Below are positions 27,458-38,300 of a DNA stretch of 62,948 nucleotides, one piece after another. Numbering within the stretch: position 1 is the stretch's first letter; every line of letters begins with the position of its first letter. The position numbers and the translations under genes are program-made. The stretch is from Bordetella parapertussis (lineage in GTDB: Bacteria; Pseudomonadota; Gammaproteobacteria; Burkholderiales; Casimicrobiaceae), in the NCBI GenBank assembly GCA_943331295.2, contig CALQLA020000030.1, forward strand, positions 1-62,948. Reading direction: 5' to 3'. The notes beneath the pieces are model-generated. The model saw only the letters and a program-made list of their open reading frames with translations, did no database searches and was not told the DNA's origin.

Positions 27458-29065
27458 CTACGGCACCGCAGCACCGAGCAGGGACGGCGTGCACGCGAAG
27501 ACCGTGTCGGCGCCGGAGCCTTCGCCGATCCACCCCTCGTTCACCATCTGGTCCCGCGTTGTTCGGTTGCTGGTATAGCGGTGATTCGGAGCGCCGCCCT
27601 GGCCGTGGTTGTAGACACGGTAGAGCGGCACCATCCCGACACCGCAGCTGCCGGTGGCGAGATCGGGGATCGCCAGGTAACGATCATCGCCGACGTCGCG
27701 TGCTTGCGGAGGACTGACATGTGACGCGGAACATACGCTGGCGTACAGCGTCGAGCGCCGTTTGCCGCTGTCCGTATTGACGAAGTGGCACATGGGGAAG
27801 CGACCGGGACCCGCGGTCGTCCAAGTTCGAAAATACTCGAACGTCAGGTGCCAGTCATCGCCGAATGCCCCATCCAGAATCACGCGCTTCTCGATTTCGG
27901 TCGCGGTGTAGCGATACCGATCGGAGCCATGATCGTAGTACTCCGTTGCGATGGGGGCAGCGAGAATGGTGTTCTGCTCGCTTGCAATCGTCAGGGAATC
28001 CGCGCTCGTCCCGTTCGCGTTCAGGACGAACAGATGGTCCTGGCTATCCGCCATCCTCCACGGCGCCGTGCCGACGGGAAAGCTGCCGATTATCGATTCC
28101 TTCGCGGCATCGATGATGGTCACTGTGCCGCTGCCCCGATTGACCACATAGATGTTTCCGCCGTTTTCGTCGACGTTGACGTCTACCGGCGTATTGCCAA
28201 CGGTCAGCGTCTTTGTCACCTTGTCGGTGTCGGTGTTGACGATCGTCAGAGTGCCATCGGTTGCATTCGGCAGGTAGTAGCGGCGATAGACGTAGCTATG
28301 GACACCGTAGTTCGCCGTGGTCCCGCGACCGGAGGGGAGTGTCCCGATCACGGTGTCAGTGATTGCATCGATTACCGAGACGGTCTGGTCGGTGACGTTG
28401 TTGACATAGACTTTTGCCAGCTGGCTGTTGACTGCGTTGAAATTCGGGCCCTTGCCGACCGGCAGGGTCTTGATGACGGTGCGCGCGAGTTCGTCGATTA
28501 TCGTCACCGTGTTGTCGGCGAAACTGGAGACGTAGACCTTCTTGAGATTGCTCGATGCCTCGGGCGTCCCCGGGCCGACGCCAACGGGAATGGTGGCGAT
28601 GACCGTGTTCGTTGCGGTGTCGATGACTGAAACGGTGTTGCTGCCGTGGTTGTTGACGTAAATGCGGCCGAACCGGAAGTCACTTCCGATTGCGAACGGG
28701 TTGTCGCCGACAGGAATCGATACCGATGGCGCGACGCCGGTGGTGTCGATCACCAGGATCGTTCCTGGAGCCGTGGCCATTGCGATGTAGAGCCGATGAT
28801 GCGCCCCGTCGAGGGCCGTCCGCCGCGGGCTGCTGCCAACCGGCAGCGTGGTCAGCACCGACAGCGTGTTGATATCGATCACGCTGACAGTGCCGTCGTC
28901 GAAGTTCGAAACAAACGCCTTCGCCAGTGCAGGGTCAATGCTCATGCCGGCCGTGGTGTTGCCGAGCGGCAACGTCGCCTGAACTGTCACCGCGGCATGA
29001 ATTGCGCCGACGAAGAAACCTGCAAACATTCCGAGCACCGTCTTGCCGACATGCATCCTATCCAC
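27458..29065 (-). CDS. Exported YVTN beta-propeller protein with C-terminal DUF5648-like domain
   Basis: A 535-residue protein with a signal peptide (VLGMFAGFFVGAIHAA). Residues 30-350 are seven or so YVTN blades, each like GRIYVNNHGSNTVSVIDTAT with a closing IPVG. This fold is used for surface or periplasmic binding. After about residue 365 the sequence changes to a Trp/Tyr-rich region. It ends in the DUF5648-like motif LYRVYNHG...NHRYTSNRTTRDQMVNEGW...VFAC, often found at the ends of exported proteins. GC content is lower than that of most neighbours. It sits between two copies of a duplicated promoter region, so it was probably inserted between them or carried in with the Rhs gene. Confidence 0.75.
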   Translation of the reverse strand: MDRMHVGKTVLGMFAGFFVGAIHAAVTVQATLPLGNTTAGMSIDPALAKAFVSNFDDGTVSVIDINTLSVLTTLPVGSSPRRTALDGAHHRLYIAMATAPGTILVIDTTGVAPSVSIPVGDNPFAIGSDFRFGRIYVNNHGSNTVSVIDTATNTVIATIPVGVGPGTPEASSNLKKVYVSSFADNTVTIIDELARTVIKTLPVGKGPNFNAVNSQLAKVYVNNVTDQTVSVIDAITDTVIGTLPSGRGTTANYGVHSYVYRRYYLPNATDGTLTIVNTDTDKVTKTLTVGNTPVDVNVDENGGNIYVVNRGSGTVTIIDAAKESIIGSFPVGTAPWRMADSQDHLFVLNANGTSADSLTIASEQNTILAAPIATEYYDHGSDRYRYTATEIEKRVILDGAFGDDWHLTFEYFRTWTTAGPGRFPMCHFVNTDSGKRRSTLYASVCSASHVSPPQARDVGDDRYLAIPDLATGSCGVGMVPLYRVYNHGQGGAPNHRYTSNRTTRDQMVNEGWIGEGSGADTVFACTPSLLGAAVP

Positions 29066-29094
29066 CTCTGGGTTAGTTGCCGCATCCCGTACTC

Positions 29095-29215
29095 AAGATT
29101 CAATCGCGGATCCGCGAACCCGGCGCACCGGTTGTCGTGGCCGGGGTCGCCGGGGGCATTGCATATCCGCGCGACGACCGCGCCGCGCCGGAAGGGCGAC
29201 CATGACGCAGTGTAG
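29095..29215 (-). pseudogene. Decayed fragment of a TPR-regulator paralog
   Basis: On the minus strand, this stretch encodes VVARICNAPGDPGHDNRCAG, FADP. It corresponds to VAVARTRNATGEPGYDILCAG, FADR of the intact gene at 25323-27089. The start-codon context CCATGxCGCAGTGTAG is also kept (compare 27086-27101). About 110 codons between start and this segment are deleted and the frame is broken, so no product is expected. Confidence 0.65.
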
Positions 29216-29246
29216 CGGTCGGCATCTGTCGCCGAATCGCCGATGT

Positions 29247-29288
29247 TACATGTTGTTACATACCCCCGAAGACATCCGTCGGTAGATT
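29247..29288 (+). promoter_or_regulatory. RstA-like box and promoter of the Rhs gene
   Basis: TACATGTTGTTACA (29247-29260) is a perfect match to the RstA-type consensus TACATNTNGTTACA. A TAGATT -10 candidate follows at 29283-29288 after 22 bases. That is the spacing expected when an OmpR-family regulator replaces a weak -35. The Rhs start codon is 42 bases downstream. Confidence 0.5.
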
Positions 29289-29329
29289 GCAGGAACCCGT
29301 TCTGCATCCCTCTCCGCCAGGATTCCCCG

Positions 29330-32300
29330 ATGCGCCTCCCTGTCCTGCTCCGTCTCCCCGCGCTGGTCCTGTTCATTGCTTTCGCCGCCACCCGCGCCGA
29401 CGCGGGAACCGTGAAAATCAGCGTCGCGCTGGACACCGACAGCAACGCCGCGACCGGCTGCGCGCTGGCGACGGCCGGTGGCACGGTACAAGGCATCGAG
29501 CAAATCGCGACGACGGTGATCACGACGAACGCGGGCGGCGCGGTCGTCACCCGCCTCGAGCGGCAGCTCTGCACGGCCGGCAGCTTCGGCGCGCCGGTCG
29601 TCTACGACGCGACCGGCTGGAACGTGGGCCTCGGCAACGGCAGCGGCGGCAGCGCGGTCGTCGAGACGTCGATCCCGCTGTCGATGCTGCCGCCCGGCGC
29701 GGCGATGCGCGCGCTGGTGACCTCCGACAACGGCGCCGGCGGCCAGGATGCGACGGCCGCCTTTGCGCTCGCCCTGGCGCCGGTTGCCGCGCCCGCGCCG
29801 ATCGTGGCGATACCGCTGTCGCCGTGGTTGGTGCCGCCACTCGCGCTGCTGTTGTTCGGGGCGGTCCTCTGGCTGCGCCGCCGCTATCCCGGCGAGACCC
29901 GGCTGGCGCTGCTCGTGGCTGCACTCGCGGTGTCAGGCATCGCGTGGGCCGCGACGGTACTGCGCGACGGCAACATCGCCGACTGGACCGGCGTGCCGCC
30001 GGCGGTGACCGACGCGTCCGGCGACGCGCCCGCCGGCGCCGACATCGTCGCCGTCTTCTTCCAGCAGGACGCATCGACGCTCTACCTGCGCGTGGACGCG
30101 GACATCCGCCTCGACGCGGCGGCCGTCAACACGGCACCCACGGTCAACGCCGGTGCGAACCAGGCGATCACGCTGCCGGCGACGGCGACGCTTACGGGCA
30201 CCGCGTCCGACGACGGCCTTCCCAACCCGCCCGGTGCCCTGACCACGAGCTGGAGCCTCGTCTCCGGGCCGGGCGGCGTCACGTTCGGCAATTCCGCGGC
30301 GTTGAACACCACGGCGACGTTCAACGCAGCAGGAATCTACGTACTGCGCCTGACCGCCAGCGACAGCGCCCTGCAGGCCACGAGCAACGTGCAGGTGACC
30401 GTGAGCGACGGGGCGCCCCTGCTGCTGGCGATTGCGGACCGTACCATCGAGCTGGGGTCGCGTTTCCAGCAGTTGCTGGTCGCCACGGACGCCAACGGCA
30501 GCGACACGCTCACCTACTCGCTGCCCACCGCACCCATCGGCGCGGCGCTGAGTCCGGCGCCGCTGGTCGACTGGACGCCGACCGCGGCCCAGCTCGGATC
30601 GAACACCTTCACGGCCCGCGTGATCGATGGCGCCGGCCACGCTGCGACGACCACGTTCCACGTGACGGTCGTCCACACCAATCACCCGCCGCAACTGGCG
30701 CCGCAGCCGAACGTGATCCTGCCGGTCGGCACTGCGTTCGCCCGGACGTTGCAGGCCGCCGATCCCGATGCGGGCGACGTGCTCGCATTCGCGCTGGGAG
30801 CCCATCCCGCGGGGATGTTGCTGACCGGTGCCGCACTGAACTGGCCGACCGCCGGCAAGGCGCCCGGCGACTACGCGGTGACGGTCAGGGTCACTGACCC
30901 GGCCGGCCTGTTCGACGAGAAGAGCTTCACCGTCACGCTGACGCAGGCCGCGCCGCCGCCGGTGGCCAACGACGACCGGTACGAGGCCCGTCTCGGCCAG
31001 ACGCTGACCGTCCCCGCGGCCGGCGTGCTCGGCAACGACCTGTCGCTGCGCGGCAGCCCGCTGACCGCCGTCCGGCTGACCGATCCCGACAAGGGCACGC
31101 TCGACACATTGCGCGCCGATGGCGGCTTCACCTACACCGCGCCGGCCTCGCTGCCGCCGGCCCCGGGGCTCAATCCCGTCGTGAGCTGGCGTGGGGTGCT
31201 GGAGGGCAACAATTACTTTGCGCTGGCGGCCGACTTCGATCACGACGGCGTGGTTGACTATGCGACGTCCACCTTCGGCGACTTCCGCGCCTGGCGCGGC
31301 AGCGACGGTGCCCAGTTGTGGCAATTCGACAAGTCCATCACCACCCACGCAGACATATCGGGTTGCAGTACCTACATCGATTCCGGGCAATTCGCGCTGG
31401 GCGATGTCGCCGGCGGCGGCGACATCTACCTGTTTGCTTCGATCAATTGCGACTATCTCAGTATCGGCGGCCAGGAAGATCGCTTTTTCGCTGCCAACGC
31501 CTCGCAAATACTGCCGGGGGGCAAAGTCGCCGCGCAATGGGTCAGCCCGCGCCTGTCGCGGCCGCATCCCGGCGCCTACGCCACCAACGCTTCGCCGACC
31601 TTGCCCGACCCGCCGGTCACGCCGACTCTCGCGGCATCGGCGGCGCGATCGGTGCCCGCGCTGGCGAAACTCACGGCGGGTGGATCAACCAAATTGTTGA
31701 CCCGATTCCTCGCCGACAGCAACTACGGCTACTACTACGACACCCCCAATTCGGGCCACCTGGCTTATGCCGCCTGCCGCACCATGACCGGCCTGCCTGC
31801 CGACGAAGGGCGCGCCTGCAAGGCGACCTTCGTCATCGACGCGGCCACCGGCGCCATCAATCAGGTGCTCACGGCGCCGAATCCCGCCAACGAGAATGCC
31901 GCTCCCCGCAACTCGCCGACCGACCAGAACATTCCCATCATTGCCGACCTCGATGGCGACGGTCAGGTCGAAATCATCTCCGGCGGCGATATATGGCAAT
32001 TGGCGGGCGGCGTGTGGGTGCTCGCCTGGCAGGCGCAATTCGATTCCACCACTGCGGGGGTGAAGAAGTCGTTCGAGCCCTCGTCGGTGGCCGTGGCTGA
32101 CCTCGACGGCGACGGCAAGGCAGAGGTCGTCTTTCACCTGCTGGCCAACGGCGTCCAGACGGGCGGCATCTACATCTTCGATCGCCAGGGCGCGCTGCTG
32201 CGAAAGATTCCCCTCGCCACCAACGTCAGCGGACTGCTCAGCGTTGCCGACGTCGACGGTGATGGCGCTCCGGAGATCCTGATCGCCGGCGATAGCTTCC

Positions 32301-35300
32301 TGTACGCCTACCGGCCGGACGGGACATTGCTCTGGGCCAAGCGGCTGCCGGACATCCTCACCGGTGTCGTACCCGCGCTCTCTCCCGGCGGCACCGAGCC
32401 GATGACCTCCGCTGGGCAGCTCTATGTCTACGATCTCGATCTCGACGGCGTGCCCGAGGTCATCGTGCAGGGTACCCGCCGGCTGTTCATCCTGAGCGGG
32501 CGCACGGGCGCCGAGCTGTGGAGCGTCGACACCGAAAACGATGGCTTCTTCCAGCCCGGCAATCCGCTCCTGGTCGATGCCGACGGCGACGGCCACGTCG
32601 ACATCATCGTGCACCTCTCCGAGCGCTGGAACTGCGGCTTCTTCGGCTCCGGGCCCGGTGGCTGCAAGGGCAATGCGATGCGGATCAGCGGCGGAAGCAA
32701 CAACTGGGCGCCGGGGCCAAAGGTGCAGAACCAGCTCAACTTCCGTCCCGCTGCCGCCGACGCCGGCGCGAAGATCCTCTACGACGGCTCGATGCGGCGC
32801 GACTTTCGCCAGCAGGCGCAACTCGGAACGGTGATCGATCCGCGCATCGCGCAGAGCACGTCGTTCACGTACAAGGCAAACGACGGCGCCGCTGATTCGC
32901 CGCCGGCGACGGTGTTCATCGACATCAAGCCGCCGAACCGGCCGCCGGTGATAACTTCGACGCCGCCCACCGGGCTGCTGTCGGTGACGCCCTATGCGAG
33001 GCGGGTCTACACCATCACCGCCACCGATCCCGATCCGGGCGACACCGTGCACTACGAGTTCGTGTCCAGCACCTTTGACACGACGTACTACCCGGCCCCG
33101 ACAGTCGATTCGGTGACCGGCGGCGTCGACATCTACAGCGGGCCCTGCGGGTCGTTCGGCGGCGCGTGCGACTTCGGGCGAGTTCTGGTCATCGTCGCCG
33201 CCGTCGATTCCCACGGCGCGCGCACCGAGCAGTCGTTCTTTGTCGACATCACCTATGTTTCGGCCGCCGTTCCGAACGTGATCGGGCAGCTGCTGCCCGC
33301 AGCGCGCACCGCCGTCGAGGCAGCCAGCCTCACCCCGCTGGTCGGTGCCGAACTGTTCGCGTCGCAACCCGCCGGCACCGTCATCGGCCAGGATCCGGCT
33401 GCCGGCACCGCCAACGTTCCGCGCAGTGCCGCAGTGAAACTGACGGTATCGAAGGGCCCGCAACCGGTCGTGATGCCGTTCGTCGTCGGCCAGCAGTTGG
33501 CGCCGGTGAACGCGCTGCTCACCGCGGCGGGATTGAACGTGAACGCCGCGACCGTGTTCTCGACGACGATACCCGTCGGCGAGATCATGGCCCAGTCGCC
33601 GGTGGCCGGCACCGAGTTGCTGCCTGCGACGGCACCGCCGGTCGCGTTGACTGTTTCGGCGGGCGGACCCCTGCCCGCGCCCATCGCGTCGATCGTGCTG
33701 GAGCCGGGGCCGGGACCGCAGCTGCGCCTTGCCGGCGAGGAACTGCAGTACAAGGCGGTCGCGATTCTCACCGACGGCACCAGTGCCGACGTGACGCTGA
33801 CCGCGGCGTGGTCGTCGTCGGTGACGGCCAAGGCGACGATCAACGCCGTCGGCGTCGCCAAGGCGATCGCCAGCGGAACAACGACCATCACCGCCACCCT
33901 CGCCGGCAAGTCGGGCCAAGGGACGCTGAACGTCGCGGCGCTCGTGCTGGGCGACAATGCGCCGCCTATTGCACTGATCACCGCGCCGGTCGACGGCAGC
34001 GCCGTCACCGGCCCGACCACGATCGTCGGCACCGCGAGCGACACCAACTTCCTGCGTTATGAACTTGCGATCGCCGGTGCCGGAAGCGAGGACTGGCGGC
34101 TCATCGGCGAGGGCAGCGCGGGGGTGACCAATGGGGCTCTCGGCACGCTGGACCCGACGCTGCTGCTCAATGGCATCTACACCTTGCGCCTGACCGTCTT
34201 CGACCGCGGATCCAATACGGCGAAAGCGGAGATTCCGGTCCAGGTCGAGGGCAACCAGAAGGTGGGCTACTTCACGTTGTCGTACACCGATCTCATCGTT
34301 CCGCTCTCGGGCATTCCGATTCAGGTCACACGGACCTACGACAGTCGCGACACGAAAAAAGGCGACTTCGGAGTCGGCTGGAGTATGGGCCTGAAGGCGG
34401 TCCGGGTCTCGACGACCCGTGAACTTGGCACCGGCTGGCAGGTGGACAAGGCGGGCCTCAACTACAACCTGACCGCCGGCAGCGAACACTTCGTCAGCGT
34501 CACCTTGCCCAGCGGTCGCGTCGAATCGTTCGACGTGCGGATCGCGCCGATCCTGTCGCCGCTGGTGCCGTTCGCCACTGCGACGGCAAGTTTTGTTGCG
34601 CGGCCAGGCGCGCTGGGCACGCTAAGGGCGCTCGAGAACGTCGATCTGCTGATCATTGGCGCACAACCCGGTCCGGTCACGCTGGTGGACGACGTATCGC
34701 TGAACACCTTGCACCCCGATCGATTCGTCTACACGCAACGCGACGGCACGGAGTTCATCGTGCGCCGCTCGAAGGGTGTGGAGAGCGTCAAAGACTCGAA
34801 CGGCAACCAGATCACCATCACGCCGGGCGGCATTACCCATTCCGCGGGCACCAGCATCGTCTTCACCCGGGATGCCGAGAGCCGTATCACCAGCATCACC
34901 GATCCGAAGGGGATGAGCCGGATTTACGCCTACTCGGGTGCCGGCGACCTGGCGTCGACAACCGACCGGCTTTCCAATACGACGCGCTACTTCTACAACC
35001 GATCCCACGGCCTGATTCGTGTCATCGACCCGCTGGGCCAGTCGGCGGCGAGGGCGGATTACGATGCGCAAGGTCGCCTGATTGCGCTGACCGATGCCAA
35101 TGGCCAGATGACGCGCTACCAGCACGACCTCCCCGGGCGGCAGGAGTTGATAGAAGATCCCCTCGGCCGCATCACCGTGTACAACTATGACACGCGCGGG
35201 AACATCCTTTCGCGCACCGACCCGCTGGGGAACACGTCGACGTTTACATACAGTGCCCAGGACCACGTGCTGACGCAGACGGATCCACTGGGCGCGACGA

Positions 35301-38300
35301 CGTCGCTAGCCTACGATGCGCAGGATAACGTCGCATCGGTCACGGACCCTCTGGGGCGCACGAACTCTTTTACGTACGATCCGGGCGGGCGGCTGCTTAC
35401 AACCACGGACGCCCGTGGGTACCTGACCTCCCTCCGCTACGATGCCGCAGGTGGACTCATCGGCACGACGGACGCGCTTGGCCACGAAAGGAGCTACGAA
35501 AACGACAGCGTCGGCAATCCGACGTTGGCGACTGATGCACTGGGGGCCATCACGCGGCAGGGGTACGACAGCGCAGGACGCCGCATCCAGTTGACGGATG
35601 CGCTCGGCGCCGTACTCACCTTCCAGCACGACGACAACGGCAATCTGCTTTCGCAGCAAGACCCGACAGCGCCGACGGCGGCCATCAGCTTCGATGCAGA
35701 AGGCCGCATTACAGGAACTTCTCGTGGCGGTCTCCAGCGCTCGATTGCCTATGACGCCGCCGGGCAGATCCGTTCGGCAACCACCTCCTCCAACCGGCAG
35801 TTTTCGCTGTCGACCGATCCCGTTGGTCGGCTGACAGGCATTGCCGATCCGGTGGATGGCCCCGCGCTGCTGCTCGCCTACGATGCGGTCGGCAATCTGA
35901 AGGCGTTGGGGGATGGGTCCGGAAATCAGATGACCAATGTCTTCGATGCCGCCGATCGACTCGTTGCAACCACCGGACCCGACGGATCGATCGAGCACCG
36001 CGCCTACGACGCGGCGGGGCGCCTTGTGGAAGTGACTGATGTGCTCGGGAACACGACTCGCCGCGGTTACGATGCTGCCGGGCAGCTGGTCAGCGTCACC
36101 GACGCGTTGGGCGGCCAGACCACTTTCCAGTATGACGCCGGCGGCAATCGAATCGCACAAACCGATCCGGCGGGCCGGACGACCACCTTCGACTATGACG
36201 CGGCAAACCGCCTGACGCGGACGACCTTTGCTGACGGCGTATCCGAATCGCGCGTCTACGATGCCGGCGGGCGCCTGATCCGATTGACCGATCCCGCCGA
36301 CCACTCGACGACCTATACATACGATGTCGTGGGGAGCCTCCTCTCGATCACCGACCCGCTCGGGCAGGTCACCCGGCACGCGTATCAGGGCAGTGCCCAG
36401 CGGTCTGAGACGACCGACGCCAACGGCCACACGACGCGGTTTGCGTACGACGACGCCGGGCGCCTGACCGCGACGACCTTCCCCCTCGGAAGTGTGGAGA
36501 TCACCCTGTACGACATTACCGGCAATCCGCTGTCGAAAGCCAACGGTCAGGGCGAGTCCACGCAATACCAATATGACGCGTACGGCAGGCGCAGCGCGAC
36601 ACTCCTTCCCGGCGCGCAGTCGGAAACCTACACCTACACCACGGATCACCTGCTGCGCACGGTAGTGGATGCACGGGGGACCACCACGCTCGACTATGAT
36701 GCGCAAACGCGTCGACTGGTGCGACTCACCGAGCCGGATGGCCGCTACGTGCGCTACGCCTACGATGCGGCCGGCAACAGGACGCTGACCGCGCACCGTG
36801 ACGGCGCGAGCGAGTTGGCGACGCAGTACGCCTATGACGCCCTGAATCGGCTGATCCGGATTACCGATCCGGGCGGCGGGGTAAGCACCCAGGCCTGGGA
36901 CAGCGCCGGCAACCTCGTCACCACAAGCAGGCCGAACGGGGTCACGACAAGCACCACCTACGATGTCCGCAATCGCCCCATCGCGATTGCGCATCGCGCT
37001 GCCGGGGGCGCACTGATCGCCCAGGAAACGTACACGCTCGATGCGCTCGGCAACCGCGTGCGCATCGATCGGCAGGATGGATCGCGCGTCGAGTATCGCT
37101 ACGATGCGCTCAGCCGGGTCACGCGGGATTTGCGGTTCGACCACGCCGGCATCCTGACGTTCGAGGCCGCATTTGCCTACGATGCCGTCGGCAACCTGGT
37201 CGGTTCCGGACCGCCGGCGTCGCCTGCCGTCTATGTCTACAACGCCGACAATCAATTGGTCTCCGGCGGCGGTGTGACTTTCTCGTACGACGGCGCGGGG
37301 CGGCTCGTGCAAGAGAACTGGACTCCGCCCGGCGGGCCGCCGAAATCGAAACGCTACATCTGGGATGCCCGCGATCGGATGACGGGCTTCCGCGACGCGA
37401 ATGGCGCCGCGACGACTTATGGTTATGACAGTGGAGGCGCGCGCATGGGTAAGGGCGGCGCGGCCGGGGTCACCTCATTTCTGGTCGACCGCGACAACGC
37501 AACCGGCTACGCGCAACTGGCTCGCAGAACCACGGCCGCCGGCACCGACACTTTCGTATGGGGGTCGCAGATGCTCCAGGCGATCGAGGCTGGAACGCCG
37601 CGGTATCCGCTATTCGACGCACTCGGTTCGACGCGGCTACTGACGGGGACCAACGGCTCGGTGACCGATGCCTTCGACTATCGAGCCTATGGCGAAGTAC
37701 AAAGCGCCAGCGGGACCTCGGGCCTGCCCCACCGCTTCGCCGGGGAGGAAACCGATCCTGAGTCCGGCCTTTCCTACCTGCGTGCACGCTACTACGATCC
37801 GCGCACGGGGCGCTTCCTTTCCCGCGACAGCAAGGCAGGCGACCCGAGCGAGCCGCTTTCCCTGAATCCCTATCTCTACGTCGCCGGCAATCCGGTCAAT
37901 CGAACAGACCCCAGCGGAAACGACTTCACCCTCATCTCACTTACCTTCAATCAAGCGATCGACAACATGAACAAGGCGAGGAGTGCGGTGAATGCGCGGA
38001 AAGCGCTGATAAGGACGAAGGACATGCTCGTTACCGAGTCGCGACTGTTCGGTGGCGTCATGGCGATAGAAGCGATAGTGGAGGATATGGGAAATCACAG
38101 GAGAGTAGATAAGTGGTTCGGAGTCAACGGCATGATCATGGCGGCCGTCAGTAGTGTATTGCCGGAAGTGGGAAGCGTGGTGAACGAGAGCGTCCACTTT
38201 GTTGCCGACGCAGTGATGGCTGTTACCGCCCTCAAGATGCTGAACGGATCTACGGTACTAATCGGGGTTCAAGGTTTCGGCATACTTGCCAGCAACTCCC

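Noticed and set aside
28987..29574. A 195-codon minus-strand frame over the start of the Rhs gene
   Set aside because: Part of it matches the TPR regulator, but in a broken context with the rest antisense to the Rhs signal peptide. It is treated as a remnant, not a gene.
34880..37400. Regular repeats that could be mistaken for a CRISPR or satellite array
   Set aside because: The period is about 60-63 bases, the frame stays open, and each unit encodes a YD motif (YDAAGR, DPLG). They are Rhs protein repeats.
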